DNA of 38,326 bases, taken from assembly GCA_964387495.1 (NCBI GenBank), contig CAYLXB010000028.1, positions 1 to 38,326 of the forward strand. The letters are read 5' to 3'. Position numbers and translations under genes: made by a program. This DNA comes from DSXF01 sp964387495. Its GTDB lineage: Bacteria > Chloroflexota > Anaerolineae > Anaerolineales > Villigracilaceae. Shown here in pieces: positions 1 through 7,644 of the stretch; position 1 is the stretch's first letter; each line of letters begins with the position of its first letter. The notes under the pieces are model-generated. The model worked only from the letters and a program-made list of their open reading frames with translations. It searched no databases and was not told where the DNA came from.

Positions 1-2
1 AG

Positions 3-599
3 CGCATCGGCATTCTGCGCGATCTGCGCCTGGGCGTGTTCGACGTGGTGGTGGGCATCAACCTGCTGCGCGAGGGGCTTGACCTGCCGGAGGTCTCGCT
101 GGTGGCCATTCTGGACGCCGACAAGGAGGGCTTCCTCCGCTCGGGTACCGCCCTGGTCCAGACCATTGGCCGGGCAGCCCGCAACGTCCACGGCAAGGTG
201 ATCATGTACGCCGACCGGGTCACCGATTCGATGAATTACGCCCTGACCGAGACCAACCGCCGCCGCGCCAAGCAGGTGAAGTACAACCAGGAACACGGCA
301 TCCAGCCGGTCAGTATCGTCAAGGCCATCCACGACCTGACCGAATCGTTCAGCCCCTCCGCGGTCTCCGAGCTGAAGGGCGAATACAAGGCCAAACCATC
401 CGGCGGCCTGCCGCACTCCGAGTTGAGCCGCATCATCGCCGAGTTGGAAAAACAGATGAAGGAAGCCGCCAAAAATCTCGAGTTCGAGCGCGCCGCCGCC
501 CTGCGGGATGAAATGTACGAGTTCAAGTCCCTGCTCGCCCAGGACGAAACCCTGAAACCCTGGGAGCGGATCAAGTTGATGGCCGGGGAAGAGGAATGA
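3..599 (+). CDS. uvrB: UvrABC excinuclease subunit B, C-terminal part (truncated by window start)
   Basis: UvrB is the DNA-damage-verifying helicase-like subunit of nucleotide excision repair. It is loaded by UvrA and recruits UvrC. The reading frame is open from base 3, so the gene begins upstream of the window. Visible parts are the end of the second helicase domain, with the family signature GINLLREGLDLPEVSLVAIL and motif VI QTIGRAARN. A linker follows, then a C-terminal UVR domain (consensus-like run with NLEFERAAALRDEM) that contacts UvrC. The stop is TGA at 597-599. The next gene on the same strand is 412 bases away behind its own promoter, so uvrB is probably the last gene of its transcript. 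Identity is certain from the motifs; only the N-terminal two thirds is missing. Confidence 0.97.
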   Translation, partial: RIGILRDLRLGVFDVVVGINLLREGLDLPEVSLVAILDADKEGFLRSGTALVQTIGRAARNVHGKVIMYADRVTDSMNYALTETNRRRAKQVKYNQEHGIQPVSIVKAIHDLTESFSPSAVSELKGEYKAKPSGGLPHSELSRIIAELEKQMKEAAKNLEFERAAALRDEMYEFKSLLAQDETLKPWERIKLMAGEEE

Positions 600-616
600 T
601 TGGTTAGCCGGATGAC

Positions 617-650
617 TGATTAGCCGGCGCTCTCTAGTGCCGGCTAATCA
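617..650. terminator. hairpin after uvrB, possible terminator (copy A)
   Basis: A perfect 12-bp stem (617-628 with 639-650) is extended by three further pairs around a CTCT tetraloop. It starts 17 bases after the uvrB stop codon. No T-run follows on the plus strand, so intrinsic termination of uvrB is only possible, not clear. On the minus strand it directly overlaps the stop codon of the coding-like remnant at 648-748. Confidence 0.5.
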
Positions 651-748
651 TAATCCCTCCGTCTCCTGGCCTTCTCCCTCCGCCGTCTTGCGCACCTCCG
701 CCAGCACCCCCCCGGATTACATTTTGCCAGCTCATCGAACAGTCGCAT
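648..748 (-). pseudogene. remnant A of an unidentified minus-strand gene 3' end, frameshifted
   Basis: Read on the minus strand, this stretch encodes RLFDELAKCNP. A one-base frameshift in a run of seven C (707-713) follows, then VLAEVRKTAEGEGQETEGL and a stop at 648-650. The first part matches the end of remnant B (LRLFDELAKCDP). I do not recognise the protein. The evidence is the shared peptide in two copies and the hairpin at the same place after each stop; it could still be a non-coding repeat that happens to read open. Confidence 0.35.
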
Positions 749-761
749 TGAGTCGGCTGAT

Positions 762-795
762 TGATTAGTCGGCGCTCTCTAGCGCCGGTTGCTCA
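762..795. terminator. degenerate hairpin, copy B
   Basis: The inner stem GGCGCT (771-776) / AGCGCC (781-786) with a CTCT loop is intact. The outer arms pair only partly through wobble pairs. It matches the hairpin at 617-650 and sits just past the stop codon (799-801) of remnant B on the minus strand. Confidence 0.4.
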
Positions 796-798
796 TAA

Positions 799-949
799 TC
801 ACCCAGCCCCCTTGCTTTCCCCCTCCGGATCACATTTTGCCAGCTCATCGAACAGTCGCAGCACGCGCCTGACCACGCCGGGATGGGGTGCAACCTGGTC
901 AAGCGGAAAGCCGGAAAGTTGTCTGACAATTTGTGCAAAAAGACACAAA
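799..949 (-). pseudogene. remnant B: open C-terminal tail of an unidentified protein
   Basis: The minus strand reads QIVRQLSGFPLDQV, APHPGVVRRVL and RLFDELAKCDPEGESKGAG before a TGA at 799-801. Composition and codon choice look protein-like, unlike typical antisense shadow. The frame continues into the antisense of purL, so any true start is lost and the piece is at best a fragment. The family is not recognised. The purL promoter lies at its upstream edge (954-982). Confidence 0.35.
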
Positions 950-950
950 T
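929..950. promoter_or_regulatory. 7-bp inverted repeat next to the purL promoter, candidate operator
   Basis: ATTTGTG (929-935) and CACAAAT (944-950) form a perfect 7-bp inverted repeat with an 8-base spacer. It ends four bases before the -35 box. This position suits a regulator binding site for the purine operon. It is unlike the PurBox used by Bacillus PurR and I cannot name the protein. Confidence 0.5.
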
Positions 951-953
951 ACC

Positions 954-982
954 TTGACTGGACAATTGCTTCCATGTACAAT
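954..982 (+). promoter_or_regulatory. sigma-70-type promoter of the purine operon
   Basis: TTGACT (954-959) and TACAAT (977-982) are separated by exactly 17 bases. The predicted transcript start is near 989, giving a leader of only about 23 bases before the purL ATG at 1012. That leaves no room for a purine riboswitch. A ribosome site AGGA lies at 1002-1005. Confidence 0.8.
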
Positions 983-1011
983 CGCCCGGAATTTCCCACA
1001 CAGGAATTGAC

Positions 1012-3897
1012 ATGAGCATCCACCGCTTCGTCGTCCGCTTTCGCGCTCCCAACGACCCGCGTTCCGCGGGGTATGGTTCTGACGCACGCGCCCTGGGCTT
1101 TGACAACCTCATCCGCCTCACCTGCCAGGAGCTCTATTTCATCGAGGGCCGGCTGACACCGCAAGAATGTGAACAGTTGGCCCTCCGCCTTTTAATTGAC
1201 CCTGTGACGCAGGCCGCCGGGTGGGCGGAACTGCCCGCGGCGGCTCCCGCGCCCGGCCCCGGCACCTGCCTGGTGGAGGTGGCGCTGCGCCCCGGGGTGA
1301 CCGACCCGGTCGCGGCCGAACTGGTGCGCGCCGCGCATGAACTGGGCTTTGCGGGCGTGCAGCGGGCTTCGACCGGCCTCCGGTTCCTGGTCGAAGGTCT
1401 GGACATTGAGGAGACTGGCAGGCTGTCCGCCCAGCTGCTGGCCAACACCGTCATCCATCACTGGACGATGGGCGCCATCACCCCTTCCTTCCCGCATGAG
1501 AGCGCCTCCAGCGGCCAGGTGGAGCGGATCCGCCTGCGCGGCCTGGATGACGAGGGCCTGCTGGCGGTCTCGCGGGGCCGGCGGGCGGCGCTGGACTTGG
1601 CGGAGATGCGCGCCCTCCAGGTGTATTTTGAAAAAGAGGGCCGTGAGCCAACCGACATCGAGTTCGAGGCCATCGCCCAGACTTGGAGCGAGCACTGCGT
1701 CCACAAGACCTTCAAGGCCAGGATCACCTTCGAACCGGATGGGGCCAGGGGGGAAGGGCAGGTCGTGGACAGCCTGATCAGGACGTATCTGCAATCGGCC
1801 ACCGCGCAGATCAGGGCGCCCTGGGTGCGCTCGGCCTTTGTGGACAATGCCGGGATCATCGACTTCGACGAGGAGTACGAGGTCTCGTTCAAGGTGGAGA
1901 CGCACAACCACCCTTCGGCCATTGAGCCGTTCGGCGGGGCCAACACCGGTGTGGGCGGCGTGATCCGGGATGTGCTCGGCGTCTCGGCCAAACCCATTGC
2001 CAACACGGACGTGCTCTGTTTCGGGCCTCAGCAGGCTTCCTTTGCCGGCCTGCCGGCGGGCGTGCTGCACCCGCAGCGCATCCTTTCGGGGGTGGTGGCC
2101 GGGGTGCAGGATTACGGCAACAAGATCGGCATCCCGACCGTCAACGGGGCGATCCTGTTCGATCCCGGTTACACCGCCAACCCGCTGGTCTTCTGCGGGA
2201 CGGGCGGGCTCGCCGCGAAGGGTTCGCACGTGTGCGCGCCGCAGGTGGGCGACCGCCTCATCCTGCTGGGCGGGCGCACCGGGCGGGACGGCCTGCGCGG
2301 GGCCACCTTCTCTTCCATGACCATGGATGCCCAGACCGGCGAAGTCTCGGGCGCTTCGGTCCAGATCGGCGACCCGATCACCGAGAAGGGCCTGATCGAC
2401 GTGATCCTGCCGGCCCGCGACCGGCGCCTGTACCACGCCATCACCGACTGCGGGGCGGGCGGGCTCTCCTCGGCGGCGGGCGAGATGGCCTCCGGGATTG
2501 GGGCCGATGTGGACTTGGCCAGCGTGCGCCTGAAGTACCCCGGCCTGGCGCCGTGGGAGGTCTGGCTCTCGGAAGCCCAGGAGCGCATGCTGCTGGCGGT
2601 GCCGCCCGAAAATCTGCCGGCTCTGCAGGAACTGTGCGACACCTTCGACACCGAGCTGACCGACATCGGCGGGTTCACCGGCTCTGGACGGCTGGTGGTG
2701 CGCCAGCGCGGGCAGGTGGTGCTCGACCTGGAGAACGATTTCCTGCATGCGGGCCTCCCCCAGCGCCAGCTCAGGGCGCTGCGGCCGCGGCCGGAGGCGG
2801 TCAGCCAGGGTGACGCCAGCCCTGCCCTGGAGAAAACCGCGCTCCCGCAGACTCTGCTCAGCCTGCTGGCTCATCCGAACATTGCCTCGAAGGCCCCGGT
2901 CATCCGCCTGTACGACCATGAGGTCCAGGGCGGCACGGCCGTCAAGCCGCTGGTTGGGGTTCAAATGGATGCCCCCGCGGATGCCTGCGTGCTCAAGCCG
3001 GCTGGGACGAAGGGAACGACCGGGATCGTCCTGTCCAACGGCATCAACCCGGAGTACGGCAAGCGGGATGCTTACCGGATGGCGCTGGCCGTGCTGGACG
3101 AGGCGGTCCGCAACGCGGTCGCGGTGGGGGCCGGCCCGCATCGGATCGCGCTGCTGGACAACTTCTGCTGGGGCGACCCCCTGTGCCCGGAGACGCTCGG
3201 CTCGCTGGCGGAGGCCTGCCGCGGCTGCTATGACGGCGCGCTGCTGTTCGGCACACCCTTCATCTCCGGCAAGGACTCGCTCAACAACGAATACCTGGGC
3301 ACGGACAGCCGGCGGCATGCCATCCCGCCGACCTTGCTGATCTCGGCCATTGGCAGGATTGCGGATGTCGGCCGGGCGGTCACCATGGACCTCAAGCAGG
3401 CCGGCAGCCTGCTCTACCTGGCCGGGGCGTTCGAGCCGGTCTTCGGCGGGTCGCACTTCTCGCTCGTCACCGACCGGCCATCCGCGGAGCCGGTGCCGTC
3501 TGTCAGCCCGCACGCGCCGGAGGTATACCGGGCCGTCTGGCAGGCCATGCAGCGCGGGTGGATCTGCTCGGCCCACGACCTGAGCGAAGGCGGGCTGGCC
3601 GTGGCCGCGGCCGAGATGTGCCTCGGCGGGCGGCTGGGGCTGGAACTCGACCTGGGAACGGATGAACCCGTCCGGGCGCTCTTCGGCGAGACGACCGGTT
3701 GCCTGCTGCTGGAGGTCAGGCCGGAGGACGAAGCCGGTTTCGAGGGGCTATTCGCCGGCCTGCCGCTCCGGCGCATCGCCAGGGTCACGTCGCACTTCAG
3801 CCTCCAGGTGAGCAGTCACGCCAGGCCGCTTTTCACGATCCCCGGTGACGACCTGGTGGCTGCCTGGAATACGCCGCTGCAACCGGCTAACCAATAG
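1012..3897 (+). CDS. purL: phosphoribosylformylglycinamidine synthase, PurL with fused PurS-like N-terminus
   Basis: Synthase subunit of FGAM synthase: it converts FGAR, ATP and glutamine-derived ammonia to FGAM (step 4 of IMP synthesis) in the cytosol. It has 961 residues, between small bacterial PurL (about 740) and the large one-chain form (about 1300). Residues 1-155 hold two consecutive PurS-like half domains (LTCQELYFIEGRLT near 40; STGLRFLVEGLDIEE near 120). The catalytic part begins around 200, with WSEHC at 225-229 and the ATP-site signature KVETHNHPSAIEP from 294. SVQIGDPITEKG and SGKDSLNNEY are further family motifs. The glutaminase is a separate gene, purQ, 31 bases downstream. 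The ATG at 1012 has AGGA six bases upstream. No separate purS is seen. Confidence 0.96.
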   Translation: MSIHRFVVRFRAPNDPRSAGYGSDARALGFDNLIRLTCQELYFIEGRLTPQECEQLALRLLIDPVTQAAGWAELPAAAPAPGPGTCLVEVALRPGVTDPVAAELVRAAHELGFAGVQRASTGLRFLVEGLDIEETGRLSAQLLANTVIHHWTMGAITPSFPHESASSGQVERIRLRGLDDEGLLAVSRGRRAALDLAEMRALQVYFEKEGREPTDIEFEAIAQTWSEHCVHKTFKARITFEPDGARGEGQVVDSLIRTYLQSATAQIRAPWVRSAFVDNAGIIDFDEEYEVSFKVETHNHPSAIEPFGGANTGVGGVIRDVLGVSAKPIANTDVLCFGPQQASFAGLPAGVLHPQRILSGVVAGVQDYGNKIGIPTVNGAILFDPGYTANPLVFCGTGGLAAKGSHVCAPQVGDRLILLGGRTGRDGLRGATFSSMTMDAQTGEVSGASVQIGDPITEKGLIDVILPARDRRLYHAITDCGAGGLSSAAGEMASGIGADVDLASVRLKYPGLAPWEVWLSEAQERMLLAVPPENLPALQELCDTFDTELTDIGGFTGSGRLVVRQRGQVVLDLENDFLHAGLPQRQLRALRPRPEAVSQGDASPALEKTALPQTLLSLLAHPNIASKAPVIRLYDHEVQGGTAVKPLVGVQMDAPADACVLKPAGTKGTTGIVLSNGINPEYGKRDAYRMALAVLDEAVRNAVAVGAGPHRIALLDNFCWGDPLCPETLGSLAEACRGCYDGALLFGTPFISGKDSLNNEYLGTDSRRHAIPPTLLISAIGRIADVGRAVTMDLKQAGSLLYLAGAFEPVFGGSHFSLVTDRPSAEPVPSVSPHAPEVYRAVWQAMQRGWICSAHDLSEGGLAVAAAEMCLGGRLGLELDLGTDEPVRALFGETTGCLLLEVRPEDEAGFEGLFAGLPLRRIARVTSHFSLQVSSHARPLFTIPGDDLVAAWNTPLQPANQ

Positions 3898-3928
3898 TTT
3901 CTTCAGCCTGTATCGATCGATATCCCAC

Positions 3929-4705
3929 ATGAAACCAAAAGCATTGATCCTCCAATCCCACGGTACCAACCGTGATCCCGATGCGGCGGCCGCCCTGAGC
4001 CTGGCCGGGGCCGAGCCGCACCTTGTGCCGCTCAATTCCCTGCGCCTGGGCAGGGAACGCCTGCATGACTACCAGATGCTGGTGCTGGCGGGCGGCTTCT
4101 CCTATGGGGATGCCCTCGGGGCGGGCAAACTGCTGTCCATTGACCTGCAGACCTATTTTGCCGACCAGGTCCGGGCTTTTGTTGCCGCCGGCAAGCCGGT
4201 CATCGGCATCTGCAACGGGTTCCAGGCGCTGGTCAAGGCCGGGATCCTGCCCGGAGATTCCGGAGAGGCTGCGCCGGTGACCCTGACGTTCAACGCCCGG
4301 GGTCATTTCGAATGCCGCTGGGTCAGCCTGCAGCCGGTCTCGAAGACCTGCATCTGGACCCGGGGATTGGAGTACCTGATTGACGCCCCCACCGCCCACG
4401 GTGAGGGCAATTTCCAGGCGGCCGGCCCGGCCCGGTTGGATGCACTCCGGGCGCAGGGCCAGGTTGCGCTGGTCTATGCCCATCCGGACGGCCTGCCTGC
4501 GGAGGGGGAGTACCCCGCGAACCCCAATGGCTCTGCCCTGGACATTGCCGGGCTGTGCAACCCGCAGGGCAACGTGCTGGGGTTGATGCCGCACCCCGAG
4601 AACAATATCCACCCCTGGCAGCACCCGCTGTGGCCGCGCCGGGGTGACCGGCACAGCGGTCTGGCCTTGTTTGAAAACGGCGTGCGCCATGCGGCGGGTC
4701 TTTGA
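3929..4705 (+). CDS. purQ: FGAM synthase glutaminase subunit PurQ
   Basis: Class I glutamine amidotransferase that releases ammonia from glutamine and passes it to PurL. It has 258 residues. LAGGFSYGD comes first; the nucleophile elbow GICNGFQAL carries the catalytic Cys; the C-terminal MPHPEN supplies the His and Glu of the triad. The frame is open further upstream into purL, but homology starts at the ATG at 3929 (MKPKALILQSHGTN), so I place the start there. The ribosome site is weak, so translation may depend on coupling to purL 31 bases upstream. It is slightly longer than Bacillus PurQ (about 227). Confidence 0.95.
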   Translation: MKPKALILQSHGTNRDPDAAAALSLAGAEPHLVPLNSLRLGRERLHDYQMLVLAGGFSYGDALGAGKLLSIDLQTYFADQVRAFVAAGKPVIGICNGFQALVKAGILPGDSGEAAPVTLTFNARGHFECRWVSLQPVSKTCIWTRGLEYLIDAPTAHGEGNFQAAGPARLDALRAQGQVALVYAHPDGLPAEGEYPANPNGSALDIAGLCNPQGNVLGLMPHPENNIHPWQHPLWPRRGDRHSGLALFENGVRHAAGL

Positions 4706-4726
4706 TCTTTGCAATAAGGAGAGAGC

Positions 4727-5701
4727 ATGCTTACCACTTCCGAACTGATCGAACTCCAGCCGCTGGCTTTCGAAGCCAGCAGACTGCCTATGCCCGGCCG
4801 GACCAGCGGTAAGGTGCGGGACTGGTATCCGCTGGGGAAACGGCGCCGGCTGATCGTTACGACCGACCGGCTGTCGGCTTTCGACCGCATCCTGGCCTGC
4901 GTGCCCTACAAGGGCCAGGTGCTGAACCAGCTGGCCGCCTGGTGGTTCGAGCAGACCCGTGACATCCTCCCCAACCATATCCTCTCGCTCCCGGACCCGA
5001 ACGCGGCCGTGGTGAGCGAGGCCGAACCGTTCCTGGTGGAGGTGATCGTGCGCGGTTACATCACCGGCGTGACCTCCACCGCGCTCTGGTATCGCTATTC
5101 GCTGGGGGAGCGTTCCATCTACGGCTACACCTTCCCGGAGGGGCTGCGCAAGAACGCCCCTCTGCCCAAACCCATCATCACCCCCACCACCAAGGGGGTG
5201 GGCGGGGCGCATGACGAACGCCTGACCTGCGCGGAGGTGACCGCAAAGGGCTATGTCGACCCGGCCACCTGGGAACAGATCCAGGCGGCTGCGCTGGCGA
5301 TCTTCGAACGCGGCCGGCAGGTTGCTCAGAGGGCTGGGCTGATCCTGGTGGATACCAAGTATGAGTTTGGGCGGGCGCCGGACGGGCGCGTGGTCTTGAT
5401 CGACGAAGTGCACACCCCGGATTCGTCCCGCTTTTGGAAGGCGGACAGTTACGCCGGCCGCTTTGCAACCGGGGAGGAGCCGGAGAACTTCGACAAGGAG
5501 TTCGTGCGCATCGCCTATGCGGAAAAAGGCTACCGGGGTGACGGCGAGGTTCCGCCGATGCCCCCCGAATTATGGGCGGCTGCCAGCCAGCGCTATATCA
5601 CGATCTACGAGCAGTTGACCGGCAGGAAGTTCGTGCCGGGAGCCTATCCGGTGACGGCGCGTCTGGCCGAAAATTTGCGTGTAGCCGATATCATTGCCTG
5701 A
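4727..5701 (+). CDS. purC: SAICAR synthetase PurC
   Basis: Joins CAIR with aspartate using ATP to give SAICAR (step 7). It has 324 residues, the longer type resembling yeast Ade1 rather than the 240-residue Bacillus form. Family motifs: SGKVRDWY near 26 and DRLSAFD near 47 (nucleotide site), VIVRGYITG in the middle, LILVDTKYEFG and LIDEVHTPDSSRFW in the C-terminal half. A good ribosome site (AAGGAGAG) precedes the ATG at 4727, 21 bases after purQ. purE, encoding the previous enzymatic step, follows after 11 bases. Confidence 0.96.
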   Translation: MLTTSELIELQPLAFEASRLPMPGRTSGKVRDWYPLGKRRRLIVTTDRLSAFDRILACVPYKGQVLNQLAAWWFEQTRDILPNHILSLPDPNAAVVSEAEPFLVEVIVRGYITGVTSTALWYRYSLGERSIYGYTFPEGLRKNAPLPKPIITPTTKGVGGAHDERLTCAEVTAKGYVDPATWEQIQAAALAIFERGRQVAQRAGLILVDTKYEFGRAPDGRVVLIDEVHTPDSSRFWKADSYAGRFATGEEPENFDKEFVRIAYAEKGYRGDGEVPPMPPELWAAASQRYITIYEQLTGRKFVPGAYPVTARLAENLRVADIIA

Positions 5702-5712
5702 CAGGGAAGATC

Positions 5713-6192
5713 ATGGAGAAACCTCTGGTTGTCATCCTCATGGGTTCCAAAGCCGACCTGGAGCACTGCCGCAGGATCGCGGCTGCCTGCCAGGATTACG
5801 GGCTGGAGACTGTCCTGCGCGTCGCATCGGCGCACAAGACGCCGGAGCATGCCCTGGCGCTGCTCAAGACTTACGAAGCCGAGCCGCGCCCGAAGGTCTA
5901 CATCACCGTGGCGGGGCGCAGCAACGCCCTGAGCGGTTTCATCGACGGGGCCGTCAGCGCCCCGGTCATCGCCTGCCCGCCGCCATCGGATGCGTTTGGC
6001 GGCGCGGACATCTATTCTTCGCTGCGCATGCCTTCGGGGATTGCGCCGGCGGTGGTCCTGGAACCCGCCAATGCGGCCCTCCTGGCAGCCAAAATATTGG
6101 GTCTGCTGGACACCGGGGTGCATGCGGCGGTGCAGGAGGCCCGGGAAAGAGCGGCCGAAAAAGTCCTCCAGGACGACCAGGCGCTGCAATGA
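5713..6192 (+). CDS. purE: AIR carboxylase, class II-like PurE
   Basis: Carboxylates AIR to CAIR (step 6). It has 159 residues starting at the ATG at 5713; an in-frame upstream extension lies inside purC and lacks homology. MGSKADLEHC and ASAHKTPE mark the substrate pocket. The middle (VAGRSNALSGF, PVIACPPPSD, SSLRMPSGI) resembles the PurE domain of animal PAICS. It differs from the common bacterial class I form, which has AGGAAHLPGM at this place. Class II enzymes use CO2 directly and need no PurK, which fits the absence of purK here. The last four bases overlap the purF start (ATGA), indicating coupled translation. Confidence 0.93.
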   Translation: MEKPLVVILMGSKADLEHCRRIAAACQDYGLETVLRVASAHKTPEHALALLKTYEAEPRPKVYITVAGRSNALSGFIDGAVSAPVIACPPPSDAFGGADIYSSLRMPSGIAPAVVLEPANAALLAAKILGLLDTGVHAAVQEARERAAEKVLQDDQALQ

Positions 6193-7607
6193 GCCTCATC
6201 CCTGAAGACCACCCCCGCGAGGCATGCGGCGTGATCGGGGTGTATGCGCCGCACGAAGATGCGGCCCGCATGGCGTTCTTCGGGCTGTTCGCGCTCCAAC
6301 ACCGCGGCCAGGAGGCGGCCGGCATCGCCGTGGCGGATGGCAGCCTGCTGAGCCTGCACAAGGATACCGGCCTGGTCAACAGCGTTTTCAACCCCCAGAA
6401 CATTGCCGAACTGAAGGGACAGTGGGCCATCGGGCACACGCGCTACTCGACCACCGGCTCTTCCATCCTGCGCAACGTGCAGCCGTTCATGATCGAGACC
6501 ATGCACGGGCCGGTGGCGCTGGCGCACAACGGCAACTTGGTCAACTCGCTGGCGCTGCGGGATGAACTGATGCACCAGGGCGTGGGCTTCTCGTCCACCT
6601 CGGACAGCGAGGTGATGACAATGATGCTGGCCTGCAACGGGGGCGGTACCTGGGAAGAGCGCATCAAGGCGGCCATGCAGAAATGGATGGGGGCCTACTC
6701 GCTGGTGATCCTGACCCGCGACTGCGTTTACGCCGTGCGCGACCCGTGGGGCTTCCGGCCCTTGAGCGTGGGACTGCTGCCCAGGGGCGGCCATGCGGTC
6801 GCATCCGAGACCGGGGCGCTGCGGACGCTGGGCTGCCAGGCGATTCGGGAGGTCAGGCCGGGCGAGATCGTGGCGCTGAACCACCAGGCGCTGCTCGTCC
6901 AGCAGGCCCTGCCGCCGGTGGACCCCCTGGCGCTGTGCGTGTTCGAGCATATCTACTTCTCCAGGCCGGATGCGGTCTGGGATGGTGTTGTGGTCCACCA
7001 GGTGCGCCAGCGTCTGGGGATGGAACTGGCCCGCGAATGCCCGGGTGAGGCGGACGTGGTCATCCCGGTGCCGGATTCTGCCATCCCGGCCGCGATCGGC
7101 TATTCGGCGGCCAGTGGCATCCCGTACAATGACGGTTTCATCAAGAACCGCTACATCGGGCGGACCTTCATCGAACCGACCAATTCCCTGCGCAAACACG
7201 GCGTGGCGCTCAAGTTCAACGTGATCAACGAGAACGTGCTGGACAGGCGCGTGATCATGATTGACGATTCGATCGTACGCGGCAACACCACCGGGCCGAT
7301 CATCCGCCTGCTGAAGGAGGCCGGGGCGAAGGAGGTGCATGTCCGCATCACCTGCCCGCCGATTGCACACCCCTGCTTCATGGGCGTGGATATGGGCACC
7401 TACGCCGGCCTGATCTCCCACCGGCGCAGCGTGGAGGAGGTTCGCCGGCATATCCAGGCGGATAGTCTGTATTACCTGTCCCTGGAGGGCATGCTGCGGG
7501 CGGTGGGGAAAAATACCGGATACTGCCAGGCATGCTTTACGGGGAAGTACCCGCTGGCCGTGGACCTGGTGAATGTGAAGACCGGATTCGAGAAGGGTTT
7601 GAAGTGA
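6189..7607 (+). CDS. purF: amidophosphoribosyltransferase PurF (Fe-S type)
   Basis: Commits PRPP to purine synthesis by making phosphoribosylamine (step 1). It has 472 residues. A 12-residue propeptide (MSLIPEDHPREA) precedes Cys13, the N-terminal nucleophile exposed by self-cleavage. The glutaminase domain includes LQHRGQEAAGI. The phosphoribosyltransferase domain has the PRPP loop VIMIDDSIVRGNTTG (355-369). Cys250, Cys396, Cys446 and Cys449 sit in the contexts of the four [4Fe-4S] ligands of Bacillus PurF, so a cluster and oxygen sensitivity are expected. The start is the ATG at 6189, overlapping the purE stop; the longer frame to 5694 is antisense-free shadow of purE. Confidence 0.97.
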   Translation: MSLIPEDHPREACGVIGVYAPHEDAARMAFFGLFALQHRGQEAAGIAVADGSLLSLHKDTGLVNSVFNPQNIAELKGQWAIGHTRYSTTGSSILRNVQPFMIETMHGPVALAHNGNLVNSLALRDELMHQGVGFSSTSDSEVMTMMLACNGGGTWEERIKAAMQKWMGAYSLVILTRDCVYAVRDPWGFRPLSVGLLPRGGHAVASETGALRTLGCQAIREVRPGEIVALNHQALLVQQALPPVDPLALCVFEHIYFSRPDAVWDGVVVHQVRQRLGMELARECPGEADVVIPVPDSAIPAAIGYSAASGIPYNDGFIKNRYIGRTFIEPTNSLRKHGVALKFNVINENVLDRRVIMIDDSIVRGNTTGPIIRLLKEAGAKEVHVRITCPPIAHPCFMGVDMGTYAGLISHRRSVEEVRRHIQADSLYYLSLEGMLRAVGKNTGYCQACFTGKYPLAVDLVNVKTGFEKGLK

Positions 7608-7644
7608 TGGACAGGCCGGTCGTTTTCTGGCACGGAGGCAATCC

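Larger units (their letters stand above)
617..860. repeat. two diverged copies of a hairpin + 35-bp repeat unit between uvrB and purL
   Basis: Unit A (617-747) and unit B (762-860) share the same order of elements: a hairpin with a CTCT loop, a short variable stretch, then a 35-bp block. The 35-bp blocks at 713-747 and 826-860 differ at one base (T/C at the sixth position). The hairpin of A is a perfect 12-bp inverted repeat (TGATTAGCCGGC / GCCGGCTAATCA). That of B keeps only the inner GGCGCT-CTCT-AGCGCC stem intact. The units look like a tandem duplication that has since decayed. No transposase or target-site duplication is visible. Confidence 0.8.

Noticed and set aside
600..1011. Purine riboswitch upstream of purL
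   Set aside because: The promoter at 954-982 leaves a leader of about 23 bases, too short for an aptamer; the structures upstream lie outside the transcript.
1192..3576. 794-residue open frame opposite purL
   Set aside because: Antisense of a GC-rich gene with strong third-position GC bias; composition (Arg, Gly, Pro, His, Gln) is that of a shadow frame and no family motif is visible.
3887..5413. 508-residue open frame opposite purQ/purC
   Set aside because: Shadow frame across two well-identified genes; no start signal or motif.
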